Positions 49,795 to 59,159 of a stretch of DNA of 64,000 bases are shown piece after piece. Below the pieces are notes generated by a model. It was not told where the DNA came from, ran no database searches, and worked only from the letters and a program-made list of their open reading frames with translations. Numbering within the stretch: the stretch's first letter is position 1; the number at the start of each line of letters is the position of its first letter. Made by a program: the position numbers and the translations under genes. The stretch comes from Euzebya tangerina (GTDB lineage Bacteria > Actinomycetota > Nitriliruptoria > Euzebyales > Euzebyaceae): contig NZ_PPDK01000001.1 in assembly GCF_003074135.1 (NCBI RefSeq), positions 744,001 through 808,000 on the forward strand, given 5' to 3'.

Positions 49795-50586
49795 ATGGTG
49801 CGCCACTGGGCCGAGGTGCCGCTGCTGTGGCTGTGCAGCTTGGTCACGATGGCCGGTGCGGTGACGGCGGGCTACTTCATTTGGCAGGACCGGTCGGTTC
49901 CGGAGTGGGCGCTGGGCTCCACGGTAGGGCTGCTTGCTCCGGTGGTGGCGGCTGTTGCGATCCGCTGGTTGTTCTGGTCGCAGATCATCAACGCGGTGCC
50001 GGTATCGCCGAATCAGTTGCCTGATCTGTTTGGACTCTACGAGTCGTTGGTGGAGCGGATGGGATTGGGCTACCGGCCACGTCTGTTCGTAGTCAATGGC
50101 AACGGGAGGGTGAATGGGTTTGCGGCGAAGTGTCGCGTGCGTCGTGGCTATGTGGTGTTGTCCAGTGATCTGGTCGACGTCGGCTATGAGCTGGATGAGT
50201 GGGACACTGTCCGTTTCGTTCTGGCGCACGAGTTGGCGCATATCAGGTGTGGGCATGTGGCGCTATGGCGCACAGCGATCCGGTTCCTTCCCGGCCTTGT
50301 ACGGCTCGATCGGAGTCTGACGCGGGCGCAGGAGTACACCGCGGACCGGACCGCGGCGTTCTTTGTCCCCGAAGGTGCGGCCGGCCTGATGCTGTTGTTT
50401 GGGGGAAAACGGGTTCATCGGCACGTAGACGTCGGGGCATACCGGGAGTCCGTGGCTGAGCTGGGCGAGAGCATCTGGTTGCGGCTAGCCAATGCGTTGT
50501 CAGATCATCCGGTCGGGTTCCGGCGCATGGAACCGCTGTTGCAGGTTGACGAGCGGGGGTGGGACGTCCATGGACGCATGTTCTGA
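49795..50586 (+). CDS. M48-family membrane metallopeptidase
   Basis: 263 residues from ATG 49795; the open frame extends upstream but that part belongs to another broken gene. Two membrane segments (about 7-30 and 40-62), then the protease domain with FVLAHELAHIRCGH (HExxH zinc site) and AQEYTADRTAAFF (third ligand Glu, ExxxD). Relatives act in membrane protein quality control; conjugative elements carry similar genes. It overlaps the start of the next gene by 17 bases. Confidence 0.85.
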   Translation: MVRHWAEVPLLWLCSLVTMAGAVTAGYFIWQDRSVPEWALGSTVGLLAPVVAAVAIRWLFWSQIINAVPVSPNQLPDLFGLYESLVERMGLGYRPRLFVVNGNGRVNGFAAKCRVRRGYVVLSSDLVDVGYELDEWDTVRFVLAHELAHIRCGHVALWRTAIRFLPGLVRLDRSLTRAQEYTADRTAAFFVPEGAAGLMLLFGGKRVHRHVDVGAYRESVAELGESIWLRLANALSDHPVGFRRMEPLLQVDERGWDVHGRMF

Positions 50587-51388
50587 CGTGGAAGCTCTCA
50601 GCCAACCGGGGTTCCTCACGTCGAAGGGACTTCGTACGACGTTGGATCGGCTTCATGCCGGTGGGCAGGGGGCGTGGCGGACCGACGGGGAGGCGGCCGC
50701 GCTGCTGCGCTACGCGGGGGAGCGGTATGCCGGGTTGGCCCGCAAGTTCGGGCAGTCTGCGGAGGATGCTGCTGCGGCTGCGTTTGAGGCGATGCTGTAC
50801 CCGTCGACTCGGACCGCGGCGGATCCGTGGGCGGTGGTGACGGTGGCGGTGCGGGCGACGTTGATTGCGGAGCACCGGGCGGCAGGGCTGTTGACGTCAG
50901 TCAACCGGGCGAGGCGTGCCAGCTACTCGGTGTTTCATGACGCGGAGCGGTTCAGCGACCGCGATCAGGAACTCATCGAGTTTCACCCAGCCCTGCAGAC
51001 TGCCGATCAGCCGAACGATCCAGAGCCTCCGTTCGCCGTGGCCTACCAGGTTGCTGACGTGCTGGTCGGTCTGGGGTGGCCGCGGGTGCAGGTGGAGATG
51101 GCCGTTGAGTACGTGTGTGGGCAAGTGGCCGACATTGGGGCGCGTCGTGCGGCGTATGAGTCGTTGCGTCGGGACAAGGCGATCCGTGTCCGACTGGATC
51201 TGTCTCACGAGTGTTGGATCGTGCTGTTGCGTCTGACCTTGGGACACCCGTCCGGGACGGGCGTTCTGCGGGATGGACTGATTGCGCGGCTGCTGCTGGG
51301 GGACAGCGTCGCCACGCTGGCTGCCAGTCCTGAGGTGCTGTCTGCGCCTCCTCTCCGTGGCGGCGGTGTGGTGGTTGATGGTGGGTAG
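50570..51388 (+). CDS. Sigma-70-region-2-like helical protein of the conjugation locus
   Basis: 272 residues from ATG 50570, which overlaps the M48 stop; longer in-frame start rejected. Residues about 50-120 (YAGLARKFGQSAEDAAAAAF, DPWAVVTVAVRATLIAEHRA) resemble the helices of a degenerate sigma region 2; the C-terminal half (IVLLRLTLGHPSG, LIARLLLGDSVATLA) could be a divergent region 4 or simply a helical domain. No certain function. Confidence 0.5.
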   Translation: MDACSDVEALSQPGFLTSKGLRTTLDRLHAGGQGAWRTDGEAAALLRYAGERYAGLARKFGQSAEDAAAAAFEAMLYPSTRTAADPWAVVTVAVRATLIAEHRAAGLLTSVNRARRASYSVFHDAERFSDRDQELIEFHPALQTADQPNDPEPPFAVAYQVADVLVGLGWPRVQVEMAVEYVCGQVADIGARRAAYESLRRDKAIRVRLDLSHECWIVLLRLTLGHPSGTGVLRDGLIARLLLGDSVATLAASPEVLSAPPLRGGGVVVDGG

Positions 51389-52358
51389 CCGTGCGGGATT
51401 TGTGGAGGTGGATCGGCCACTGGGATCAATCACGGTTGGTCGGCGTCATCGTCGGGATCTGGGTGATCTTGATGATCTGGTGGACTCAATTCGGCGGCTG
51501 GGGTTGTTGCAGCCGATCACGATCACCCCGGAGGGGCTGTTGTTGTGTGGCGCACGCCGGTTGGAGGCGGCACGGCGGCTGGGGATGCGAGAGATCTCGG
51601 TGTGGGTCCGGGCTGGCATCTCCGGCCGGTTGGAGCAGTTGCTGGCGGAGCAGCATGACAACGCGCAACGCAAGGAGCTGACGCCGATCGAGGCTGCCGG
51701 GCTGTATCGGGAGATGAAGGCGCTGATCTCAGAAGACAATGCCCGACGGCAGCAGCGCAGCCGTTTCCAGTCCGAGGCCGCTGCGACGGATCGGTCGGGT
51801 CGTGACGGTCCTGTCGATTCGACAGCACCGGATGATCGGACGTCGAGGTCCCGTGCCGCACAGTTCGTGACCGGCCGGAACGGCTACACCCGGCTGGAAC
51901 AGGTTGGCCGACTCCAACGCATCGCAGAGGACCCCACCATCGCCGAGACGGTTCGCGAACGGGCCGAGTCGGCGTTGGCGGCCATCGAGCGGGACGGCAC
52001 CGTCAACGGCCACTACCAGAGCTTCCTCAACTCGACCGCAGACCCCAGCGAACCAAGGACGCCAGGACCTGGACCACGAGCGCCCTTTGAACAGCAGCAA
52101 GCCGGTGAGGCTGCGGGTGGGCGGCCGGTCCGGCCGCCGGTGGAGGAGGATCGTGGGCTAAAGGCGCGGCGTCGGGCGGTCAGGGCGTTCTGGCTGGTGT
52201 GGGGCGAGTTGGGTGGGTGGGACAGGCGGTTTGATCCGGTCGAGATCGGCAGGGGTCTCAACGCCGAGCAGTGGGCCGAGTTCGAGGCCATCGTGACCGC
52301 CACGACAACCTTCCTGGACGCGGCACGACAGGCCCGGGACACAATCCAAGCAGCCTGA
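51378..52358 (+). CDS. ParB-like N-terminal domain protein
   Basis: 326 residues from ATG 51378, overlapping the previous stop by 11 bases; upstream extension in frame is not typical. ParB/Srx core: VEVDRPLGSITVGRRHRRDL, LDDLVDSIRRLGLLQPITIT, LLLCGARRLEAARRLGM (GxRRxxA nucleotide-binding box), EQHDNAQRKELTPIEAAGLY. A middle helix-turn-helix-like RLEQVGRLQRIAEDPTI and a basic C-terminal helix follow. Likely segregation or regulation of the element. Confidence 0.85.
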   Translation: MVGSRAGFVEVDRPLGSITVGRRHRRDLGDLDDLVDSIRRLGLLQPITITPEGLLLCGARRLEAARRLGMREISVWVRAGISGRLEQLLAEQHDNAQRKELTPIEAAGLYREMKALISEDNARRQQRSRFQSEAAATDRSGRDGPVDSTAPDDRTSRSRAAQFVTGRNGYTRLEQVGRLQRIAEDPTIAETVRERAESALAAIERDGTVNGHYQSFLNSTADPSEPRTPGPGPRAPFEQQQAGEAAGGRPVRPPVEEDRGLKARRRAVRAFWLVWGELGGWDRRFDPVEIGRGLNAEQWAEFEAIVTATTTFLDAARQARDTIQAA

Positions 52359-52435
52359 CCCCGTATGCCCCTGGCAGGAGGGCCCGGTGCACCTCTGGGA
52401 TGAACCGGTGTCGAATCTGAATCAGGGAGCTGCGT

Positions 52436-53104
52436 GTGCGGGCACAGGAATTCGATCGAGCACCGCTGGTCGCGATGAGTGTCGCGGTCAGCCTGGTGGT
52501 TGCCGTTGTTGGAAGCTGGGGCTTGCTCCGACAGGCGTCCCATGTGGACGCCGGTAGCCCTGTTGTTGAGCAGAGCTCGACGGAGCAGGGCGGCGCCGCC
52601 ACCTCGTCGGTCAATCTGGCTGGGCCGACTGATGCCGTGGCGGATCGACCCGACGTGCGGCTTGTGCGGCAGGTGGCGTCGGCGTTGTTTGTGTGGGACA
52701 CCGTCGACGGGCCTGACCGTGCGGCGGTCCAGGCCATGGTGGTCGGTCTGGGGGATCCGTCGGGGTGGGAGACCGCCGGGCTGCTCGCCGATCTTGAGTC
52801 TTACCTGCCAACGGTTCAGGCGTGGGAGCAGCTCGCCGCCCATGACGTGTCCCAGACGCTGACCATCACCGACGTGTCAGTCCCGGATTCCTGGGCTGGC
52901 ATTGCCGAAACTGAGGCCGAGCGGCTGCCTGTTGGTGCGGAGGCGTTGACGGTTCGAGGGGAGCGGGTCCGGGACGGCGTGGTCCGTGGGCAGGCGGTGC
53001 GCCGGGTCGAGCTGGTTGTGTTCACCGTGCTGATCGCCTGCCCTGATCAGACCGGTGATTGTCATGTGTTGCGGCTCTCTGGTCTGAACGACCCGCTCGA
53101 CTAG
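52436..53104 (+). CDS. VirB8-like type IV secretion protein
   Basis: 222 residues from GTG 52436 (GGGAG upstream). One membrane segment near the N-terminus (VAMSVAVSLVVAVVGSWGLL) and an external domain of about 170 residues with alternating beta/alpha pattern and a C-terminal RRVELVVFTVLIACPDQTGD. The topology fits the NTF2-like VirB8/TcpC subunits at this place of actinobacterial conjugation operons. Sequence similarity is not obvious by eye, so the call rests on layout and context. Confidence 0.5.
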   Translation: MRAQEFDRAPLVAMSVAVSLVVAVVGSWGLLRQASHVDAGSPVVEQSSTEQGGAATSSVNLAGPTDAVADRPDVRLVRQVASALFVWDTVDGPDRAAVQAMVVGLGDPSGWETAGLLADLESYLPTVQAWEQLAAHDVSQTLTITDVSVPDSWAGIAETEAERLPVGAEALTVRGERVRDGVVRGQAVRRVELVVFTVLIACPDQTGDCHVLRLSGLNDPLD

Positions 53105-53119
53105 CCACGGAGAGTCGCT

Positions 53120-54697
53120 GTGAAGCATCTGCTCGTTGTGCTGGCTTTGGTTGGCGCGCTGCTGGTCCCGCCCACGATGCTGACCGGTGTGGCGGTGCTG
53201 TCTGGCATGTCGGCCGGATCCACGTGTGCACGATCGCAAGCCGGGCGGCTGCCCGGTGAGACCCTTGATCAGGTGGTCGCAGAGACTGCGGACGGCAGCA
53301 GGGTGGTGGTGCGCGGGTCGCAGCTTGAGCATGCGGCCACGATCATCACAGTCGGGTTGGGGACGCCCGGGGTTGGCGCGCGGGGCGTCGTGGTGGCGGT
53401 GACGGCGGCGTTGACCGAGTCCAGTCTGCGGATGCTGGCCAACACCGCGGCCCATCCGTCCTCGGGGGCGTTGCCCAACGATGGGGACGGCGGGGACCAT
53501 GACTCGTTGGGGCTGTTTCAGATGCGCCCATCGATGGGCTGGGGGACGGTCGCGGAGCTGATGGACCCCACCTTCCAGGCCAGGGCGTTCTTCGGCGGTC
53601 CGACCGGACCAAATGGCGGGTCGCCGCCCGGTCTGCTGGACATCCCCGACTGGACCGTCGTGCCGGTCGCGGTGGCCGCCCAGCGCGTGGAGGTCTCCGC
53701 GCATCCGGACCGCTACGCCACCTGGGAGCCAGTCGCCCGAACCCTTGTGGCGGAACTCACCAGCGCTGCTGGGCCGCCGTCGGTGGGAGGTGTGGTGCTG
53801 CCCGTTCCCGACGGGTCGTATCGGATCTCCTCGGGCTTTGGGGTTCGGGCGGACCCGATCGATCCGTCGGTGCAGCGGCTGCACGCGGGGCTGGACTTCG
53901 CCGCCCCCGATGGCACCCCGATCGCCTCGGTGGCTGATGGGATCGTGGTGGCTGCCGGACCCTCCAGCAGTGGCGGCAACCGGATCATCGTGGAACACCA
54001 GGTCGGCGGGGTGGTGGTGACGTCGGTGTACCGGCACATGTGGGATCACGGCATCGGCGTGGCCATCGGCGATCCAGTGGTGGCGGGGCAACAGATCGGC
54101 CAGGTTGGCTCGCAGGGCCGCTCGACTGGACCCCACCTGCATCTGGAGATCCGTCCCGGCGGCCCCTCCCACCCCGCTATGGACCCCGAGGTCTGGCTCA
54201 CCACCCACCACGCCACCCCACTTGACGGCCCCACCCAGCCCGCATGCCAGCAGGGAGGCCCGCCTTTTCCGTTCCAGGGGCCCGATGGTGGGTTGGTTGC
54301 CGACCCGACCGGCACGGGCGGCCAGGTCACTCCCCGGCTGGCCCACCTCGTTGCTCAGGCCCGCCCTGCGTTCCCAGCCAGCGAGTGGGTGTGCTGGTCG
54401 GAGCGACCGGGCAGCCGGTCGGAGCATCCGCTTGGCCGGGCGTGCGATGTCACGTTCGGCAACCCCATCGGTGCGTTCCCCGACGCCGACGCGGTCGCTG
54501 CGGGCTGGGCGATGACGCAGTGGCTACAGACCCACGACGAGGCGCTCGGGGTGACCTACCTGATCTGGCAGGGGCAGATATGGAGCCGGGCCCGGGCGGT
54601 AGAGGGCTGGCGTCCCTACAACGGCGGCGGGATGCATGACCCACGCGACCCGACGGGCGGCCACTTCGACCACCTCCACATCACCGTCGATGCTTGA
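53120..54697 (+). CDS. Cell-wall hydrolase of the conjugation apparatus (transglycosylase-like, M23, DUF-type hydrolase)
   Basis: 525 residues. Signal-like N-terminus LLVVLALVGALLVPPTML. Region about 80-200 looks like a lysozyme-like lytic domain (VAVTAALTESSLRMLANT with catalytic-type Glu, DSLGLFQMRPSMGWGT). Region about 235-370 is an M23/LytM peptidase with RLHAGLDFAAPDGTPI (HxxxD) and STGPHLHLEI (HxH). The C-terminus (about 405-525: WSERPGSRSEHPLGRACDVT, GGHFDHLHITVD) matches a third hydrolase-like domain (ARB_07466-type). It opens the wall for the VirB machine. Confidence 0.85.
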   Translation: MKHLLVVLALVGALLVPPTMLTGVAVLSGMSAGSTCARSQAGRLPGETLDQVVAETADGSRVVVRGSQLEHAATIITVGLGTPGVGARGVVVAVTAALTESSLRMLANTAAHPSSGALPNDGDGGDHDSLGLFQMRPSMGWGTVAELMDPTFQARAFFGGPTGPNGGSPPGLLDIPDWTVVPVAVAAQRVEVSAHPDRYATWEPVARTLVAELTSAAGPPSVGGVVLPVPDGSYRISSGFGVRADPIDPSVQRLHAGLDFAAPDGTPIASVADGIVVAAGPSSSGGNRIIVEHQVGGVVVTSVYRHMWDHGIGVAIGDPVVAGQQIGQVGSQGRSTGPHLHLEIRPGGPSHPAMDPEVWLTTHHATPLDGPTQPACQQGGPPFPFQGPDGGLVADPTGTGGQVTPRLAHLVAQARPAFPASEWVCWSERPGSRSEHPLGRACDVTFGNPIGAFPDADAVAAGWAMTQWLQTHDEALGVTYLIWQGQIWSRARAVEGWRPYNGGGMHDPRDPTGGHFDHLHITVDA

Positions 54698-54874
54698 TTG
54701 ACCATCCTGACCGTCAGCGACAAGAATCGGCCGCAGAGACGTCAGAACCGAGCGAGTCGGGAGTTTGTTGACACACGGGTGATGGTTGGGCCGTCAGACC
54801 TGCTGATGGCCCGTCGGGCCAGCCAGATGTCGAACTGGGTCACAGTGACCCGTGTTGGAAGACGGGAGATGGAT

Positions 54875-55525
54875 ATGGCAGTGATGGATGTGTTGCGGGA
54901 CCGGCCCTGGGTCGGGGTTGCCTTGGCGGCCGGGATGACGGTCATCGCCCTGGTGATGACGGTGGGTGGCGGATCGGGGTTGGAGGGCTGGGCGGTTGGC
55001 ACTTGGGCGTGTCAGGGCACCCAGGCCGGGGAGGGCAGCTTTGCCAACGAGCGGCATGACGGGCCGCCGGCGGCCTTTGAGGAGGTGGCCGAAGGGTTGG
55101 ACGACTACCGGGAGTTCGAGGCCGCGCCCCCGGAGGATCAGACCCGGTACAGCAGCGGCGGGATGTTGACGGCCAGCGGCCGGATCTCGGTGTGGGAGAA
55201 CGGCGCGTTCATGACTCAGGGCATGGGCGTCCGTCGCGAGGATGTCTCCACCGGACGGTGGTCGGTCGTGGATGGTGTCCCGCTGGTGGAGTTCGCAGAT
55301 GACGGGGTGATCCCGGAGCGCATCGAGCAGAACTACGCGGTCGACGGCGACTTCGGCAACGACAGCGCCCGAATCCTGTCATGGGACAGCCTCTCGTCCT
55401 CCAGGCTGTTCAACGCCCAGGTCAACTGGGCGGATGAGTCGGTCTCCTTCACCCTCAACAGCAACCGTGTGATCTATGACGGGACCTGCACCCGCATCTC
55501 TGACACCCCGACCAGGCTGTCCTGA
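54875..55525 (+). CDS. Membrane-anchored external protein of the conjugation locus
   Basis: 216 residues from ATG 54875 (GGGAG six bases before; three further in-frame ATG nearby, and a long upstream extension that lacks coding signs). One membrane segment (WVGVALAAGMTVIALVMTVG) and an external domain with a single Cys pair candidate (TWACQGTQAGE and DGTCTRIS). Not recognised. Position in the T4SS operon suggests a surface or assembly factor. Confidence 0.6.
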   Translation: MAVMDVLRDRPWVGVALAAGMTVIALVMTVGGGSGLEGWAVGTWACQGTQAGEGSFANERHDGPPAAFEEVAEGLDDYREFEAAPPEDQTRYSSGGMLTASGRISVWENGAFMTQGMGVRREDVSTGRWSVVDGVPLVEFADDGVIPERIEQNYAVDGDFGNDSARILSWDSLSSSRLFNAQVNWADESVSFTLNSNRVIYDGTCTRISDTPTRLS

Positions 55526-55531
55526 CCGGCT

Positions 55532-55816
55532 GTGGCCACAGCACTGGAACCGCGTGTGTTCCCTGACCTTGACGCCATCGCCCGGATTGACGGCTTGGGC
55601 GACACCGCAGGAGCACTGGCCACCATCGTCCTGGTCGTAGCCGTTGCGGTGCTGATCGGCTCTGGCGTCGCGTGGGCCCTGGCAACAGCGGTCGGGAACC
55701 CCCGTGTAGCCCAGCGAGCCCGGACGGGACTGGGCGTAGCGATCGCCGCAACCGTCCTGGTTGGCTCAGCCACGGTGCTGATCAGCTTCCTGATCCGCAT
55801 CGGCAGCCGCCTCTAG
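55532..55816 (+). CDS. Small two-helix membrane protein (DUF6112/VirB2-like), paralogue 1
   Basis: 94 residues from GTG 55532, seven bases after the previous stop. Two membrane segments (ATIVLVVAVAVLIGSGVAWA, VAIAATVLVGSATVLISFLI) joined by a basic loop with GNPRVAQRARTG. This is the form of TrbC/VirB2-type pilin-like subunits of Gram-positive conjugation systems. Similar layout to the next gene. Confidence 0.65.
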   Translation: MATALEPRVFPDLDAIARIDGLGDTAGALATIVLVVAVAVLIGSGVAWALATAVGNPRVAQRARTGLGVAIAATVLVGSATVLISFLIRIGSRL

Positions 55817-55942
55817 CCCCACCCACGCGCGCACACGACCGCTACCAACCAAAGGCCCAGCGGTGGGGGCTGGTGTGTACCTGTGTGATGAGGGACCGCC
55901 CCCTGGTTGACCAGTCCGATCCTGTGCGAGGGAGAAGTGTCT

Positions 55943-56257
55943 ATGTCTGCTCTGTCCGTTGTTGCCACATCGTTGGTGGTGGCCCAGATCTCGATCACGC
56001 CGAACGAGACAGGGCTGCCTGGCATTGCAAGCCTCCGTCAGATCGTGGGGGCGGCGATGACCATGGGTCTGGTCTTGTCGGTCCTGGCGTTGATCATCTC
56101 CGCTGTGGTGTGGGGGTTTGGGGCCAACAGCGCTAACCCGCACCTGGCCGGCCGCGGCAAGCTCGGGGTGCTGGTGTCCTGTGGCGCGGCGGTGATCTGT
56201 GGCGCGTCGGTCAGCCTGATCAACTTCTTCTGGGGCGTCGGCCAAGGCGTCGCCTGA
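55943..56257 (+). CDS. Small two-helix membrane protein (DUF6112), paralogue 2
   Basis: 104 residues from ATG 55943, with GGGAGA upstream. Contains ITPNETGLPGIASLRQIVGA, then AAMTMGLVLSVLALIISAVV and a second segment VLVSCGAAVICGASVSLINF separated by GANSANPHLAGRGKLG. This matches the DUF6112 family that accompanies SCO6880-type loci. A pilin-like or channel role is inferred from size and context. Confidence 0.75.
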   Translation: MSALSVVATSLVVAQISITPNETGLPGIASLRQIVGAAMTMGLVLSVLALIISAVVWGFGANSANPHLAGRGKLGVLVSCGAAVICGASVSLINFFWGVGQGVA

Positions 56258-56303
56258 TGCCACCCACACGCATCCCACACCAGATATGTGAAGCCGGGGT
56301 GGT

Positions 56304-57623
56304 GTGATGGGCATCTGTGATGTCCCGGCCATCGCGGCGGTGTGTGCCAGCGCCGGCGAGGGCGCGGCGACGCTGGTCGCGGCCCCGTTTGCGTGGCTGG
56401 CCGAGGCGATGGGCGGCGCTGCAGCGTGGATGATCGAGTCGCTGTGGCAGCTCTTTGACACCACCACCTCGGTGGATCTGACCAGCCCCGCCTACATCGG
56501 CGTGTACAACCTGGTCTTCGGCCTGGCGGTCTGGTTAATGGCCATCCTGTTCCTGCTCCAGCTGATCGGCGGGCTGCTCCGCCGCGACCCCCGCGCCCTG
56601 TCCGGTGCGCTGCTCGGTATCGCCAAAGGGCTGCTCGGCTCCTTCCTTGCGGTCGGGATGGTTGGGCTGGGCTTGGAGATCACCGACCAACTCGTGGTGG
56701 TGATCGTTCAGGCTGCCGGGACCAGCATGACCCAGCTGGGCGAGGAGCTCGCTGTCGCCGCCGTGGCCTTGGGTGGTGTCACCGTCAACGCGGCCGGTGC
56801 CGGGGCGATCGTGACCATCTTCCTCGCCGGGCTGATGATCACGGCGGCAGCGCTGGTGTGGTCCAGCCTGTTCATCCGCAAAGCCCTGCTGCTGGTGGCA
56901 GTGGTGTTGGCGCCGATTGCGCTGGCGGGGTACTCCTGGGACGCCACCCGAGGGTGGTTTGCCAAGTGGGCATCGTTCGTGCTCGCGCTGATCGTCGCCA
57001 AGGTGGTGATGGTCATCATCTTCCTGGTCGCCACCGCCCAGATCGCCTCGCCCATCGAGGCCGACCTTGCTTCGGTCTCTGATGCCGTTGCGGGCATCGT
57101 GCTGCTGCTCGTCGCCGCGTTCGCGCCGTACATGGCCTACAAGTTCCTCTCCTTCGCCGGCATCGACAGCTACCAGCTCACCAGCGCCGAGCAGGACACA
57201 AAAGGGGCGCTGGCCAGAAGCATCCCCAGACCCAACATGCCCCGACGCGACCCTGCACGCGTCATCAACCCCACCGGCAGCCCCACAGGTCAGACACCCG
57301 GCCCTGTGGGCGGGGCGGCCGGGCAGCCCGGGGCTGCTGGCCCAACCGGCGCCGCGGGAGCCTCCGGGGCCGGCGCTGGCCAGGCCGGAGCCGCGGGCGG
57401 GGCCGCCGGTGCTGCAGGGGGTGTTGGTGTGGCGGCTGGTGTGGTCTCCGCCGCCGCATCGGCTGGCCCGAAGCTCGGCAAGGCCGTCGCAGCCCAGACC
57501 AGCCAGCAGACCCAAGCGGCCATCCACCAGCCGCCCGTGTCCCAACCCGATCGTGCGGCCGGGCGCCCTGCGCCACCCAACCCCCACCCCGGTCCAGCCG
57601 GCCCGCCGAGTGATGCGACATGA
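56304..57623 (+). CDS. VirB6/TrbL-like polytopic conjugation protein
   Basis: 439 residues (GTG 56304 or ATG 56307). Six or more membrane segments between residues 20 and 290, including IESLWQLFDTTTSVDLTSPA and the block VLAPIALAGYSWDATRGWFA that is characteristic of TrbL/VirB6-like channel proteins. The C-terminal 130 residues are Gly/Ala/Pro-rich and cytoplasmic (AGAAGGAAGAAGGVGVAAG). Overlaps the next start by 4 bases (ATGA). Confidence 0.82.
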   Translation: MMGICDVPAIAAVCASAGEGAATLVAAPFAWLAEAMGGAAAWMIESLWQLFDTTTSVDLTSPAYIGVYNLVFGLAVWLMAILFLLQLIGGLLRRDPRALSGALLGIAKGLLGSFLAVGMVGLGLEITDQLVVVIVQAAGTSMTQLGEELAVAAVALGGVTVNAAGAGAIVTIFLAGLMITAAALVWSSLFIRKALLLVAVVLAPIALAGYSWDATRGWFAKWASFVLALIVAKVVMVIIFLVATAQIASPIEADLASVSDAVAGIVLLLVAAFAPYMAYKFLSFAGIDSYQLTSAEQDTKGALARSIPRPNMPRRDPARVINPTGSPTGQTPGPVGGAAGQPGAAGPTGAAGASGAGAGQAGAAGGAAGAAGGVGVAAGVVSAAASAGPKLGKAVAAQTSQQTQAAIHQPPVSQPDRAAGRPAPPNPHPGPAGPPSDAT

Positions 57624-59074
57624 CGGGCCCGACGACACAGCCGCAGCTCGATCCCGTTCGGCTGGCCCGGCTCCCCGCACGAGGCATCCTGCTGGGCCTC
57701 ACCCTGGGTCAGCTGGTCGCGGGCAGCGTGGCTCTCGTGGCGCTCCTTGCCGGCCTGTACATCGCCGGAACCTCCGGGGTGCTGGTCGCCGCTCCCGTCT
57801 GGGTGCCGGCACTGCTTCTGACGGTGGCGCGTGTCGGGGGCCGCCCGGTTGTGGCCTGGCTGCCGACGGTGGCTGCCTGGCTGCTTCGTCGCCACCGCGG
57901 TCAGACCCGACTGCGGCGGCGAGACCTCATGCCGCGGCCGACCGGGGTGGTGGACCTGCCCGGCGACACCGGCTCCCTGGTCCAGTACACCGACAGCCAG
58001 ACCGGCACGGTCATGCTGCATGACCCGACCCGACGTTGGCTGATCACCATCGCCGAAGTCTCCCACCGCACCTTCGCGCTGCAAGATGGCGCCGACCAGC
58101 AACGCCGCGTCCACGGGTGGGGACGGCTGCTGGCCACCATCTGCCGCTCCGGCCAAATCGCCCGAGTCCAAGTGCTGGAGGAGGCAGTGCCGGACTCCGG
58201 CAACGCCCTGAACGAGTGGTGGGAGCAGCACGGCAGCGATGACGGCTCCTGGGTGGCCCAGACCTACGCGGCCCTCATCAAGGCCGCCGGGCCCACCGCC
58301 CAGCGGCACCAGACCAGCATCGCCATCGCCCTGGATATTGCCGGCGCAGCCCGACAGATCCGGGCGGCCGGTGGCGGGCTGACCGGTGCCGCAGCCGTGC
58401 TCCGGCAGGAGATGACCACCATCGCCTCCGCAGCCCAAGCCGCAGACCTCACCACGCCGACCTGGATCACCCCCCACCGGCTCGCCACGCGCATCCGGAC
58501 GACCTATGACCCGTCAATGGCCGCGGGCCTGGAACGGCTGGGGGAGCATCTCGACATCGCCGAGGTCGGCCCGGTTGCACTGGATGAGCGGTGGGACGGG
58601 CTGCGGACTGACTCCGCCCACCACGCCGTGCTGTGGATCTCGGCCTGGCCGCGGTCCCAGGTCTATCCCGGGTTCATCGCCCCCATTGTCCTGGCCTCCG
58701 GTGTCAGACGGACCATCACCCTCATCGCCGAGCCGGTCCCGGCGGAGACTGCCGCCCGGTCGATCCGGCGGTCCAAGACCGAGTACCAGGCCGACGCTGC
58801 CCAACGCGTACGGATCGGCCAGACCGAACACGTTGACCGCACTGCGGAGTACCACGACGTTCTCCAACAGGAGGCCGACCTCACCGCAGGGCACGGCCTG
58901 TTGCGCTACGCCGCTCTGATCGCGATCTCCGCTCCCACTCTCGATCAGCTCCAGGCTGCGACCGCCCAGATCCAACAGGCCGCCATCCAAGCGTCCTGCG
59001 ACACCCGTCTCCTCGTCGGCCAGCAACCCCAAGCGCTCATCGCCGCCGCCCTGCCGCTGTGCCGCGGCCTCTAG
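57620..59074 (+). CDS. SCO6880-family conjugation protein (VirB3/VirB4 N-terminal-like)
   Basis: 484 residues. Two membrane segments near the N-terminus (ILLGLTLGQLVAGSVALVAL and VLVAAPVWVPALLLTVARVG), then a soluble alpha/beta part without P-loop: MLHDPTRRWLITIAEVSHRT, WGRLLATICRSGQIARVQVL, WDGLRTDSAHHAVLWISAWP and VRRTITLIAEPVPAETAARS. This is the SCO6880 family, equivalent to the N-terminal half of VirB4 and VirB3. The ATPase half is encoded by a separate gene one frame further on. Confidence 0.85.
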   Translation: MTGPTTQPQLDPVRLARLPARGILLGLTLGQLVAGSVALVALLAGLYIAGTSGVLVAAPVWVPALLLTVARVGGRPVVAWLPTVAAWLLRRHRGQTRLRRRDLMPRPTGVVDLPGDTGSLVQYTDSQTGTVMLHDPTRRWLITIAEVSHRTFALQDGADQQRRVHGWGRLLATICRSGQIARVQVLEEAVPDSGNALNEWWEQHGSDDGSWVAQTYAALIKAAGPTAQRHQTSIAIALDIAGAARQIRAAGGGLTGAAAVLRQEMTTIASAAQAADLTTPTWITPHRLATRIRTTYDPSMAAGLERLGEHLDIAEVGPVALDERWDGLRTDSAHHAVLWISAWPRSQVYPGFIAPIVLASGVRRTITLIAEPVPAETAARSIRRSKTEYQADAAQRVRIGQTEHVDRTAEYHDVLQQEADLTAGHGLLRYAALIAISAPTLDQLQAATAQIQQAAIQASCDTRLLVGQQPQALIAAALPLCRGL

Positions 59075-59159
59075 CCGGCCAGACCAAGAACACCCTCGCC
59101 AGCGTCTGATCCGGCCGCAATCGAGCCAGACCGCAACCACCCTGAAAGGTGATGCAGCC

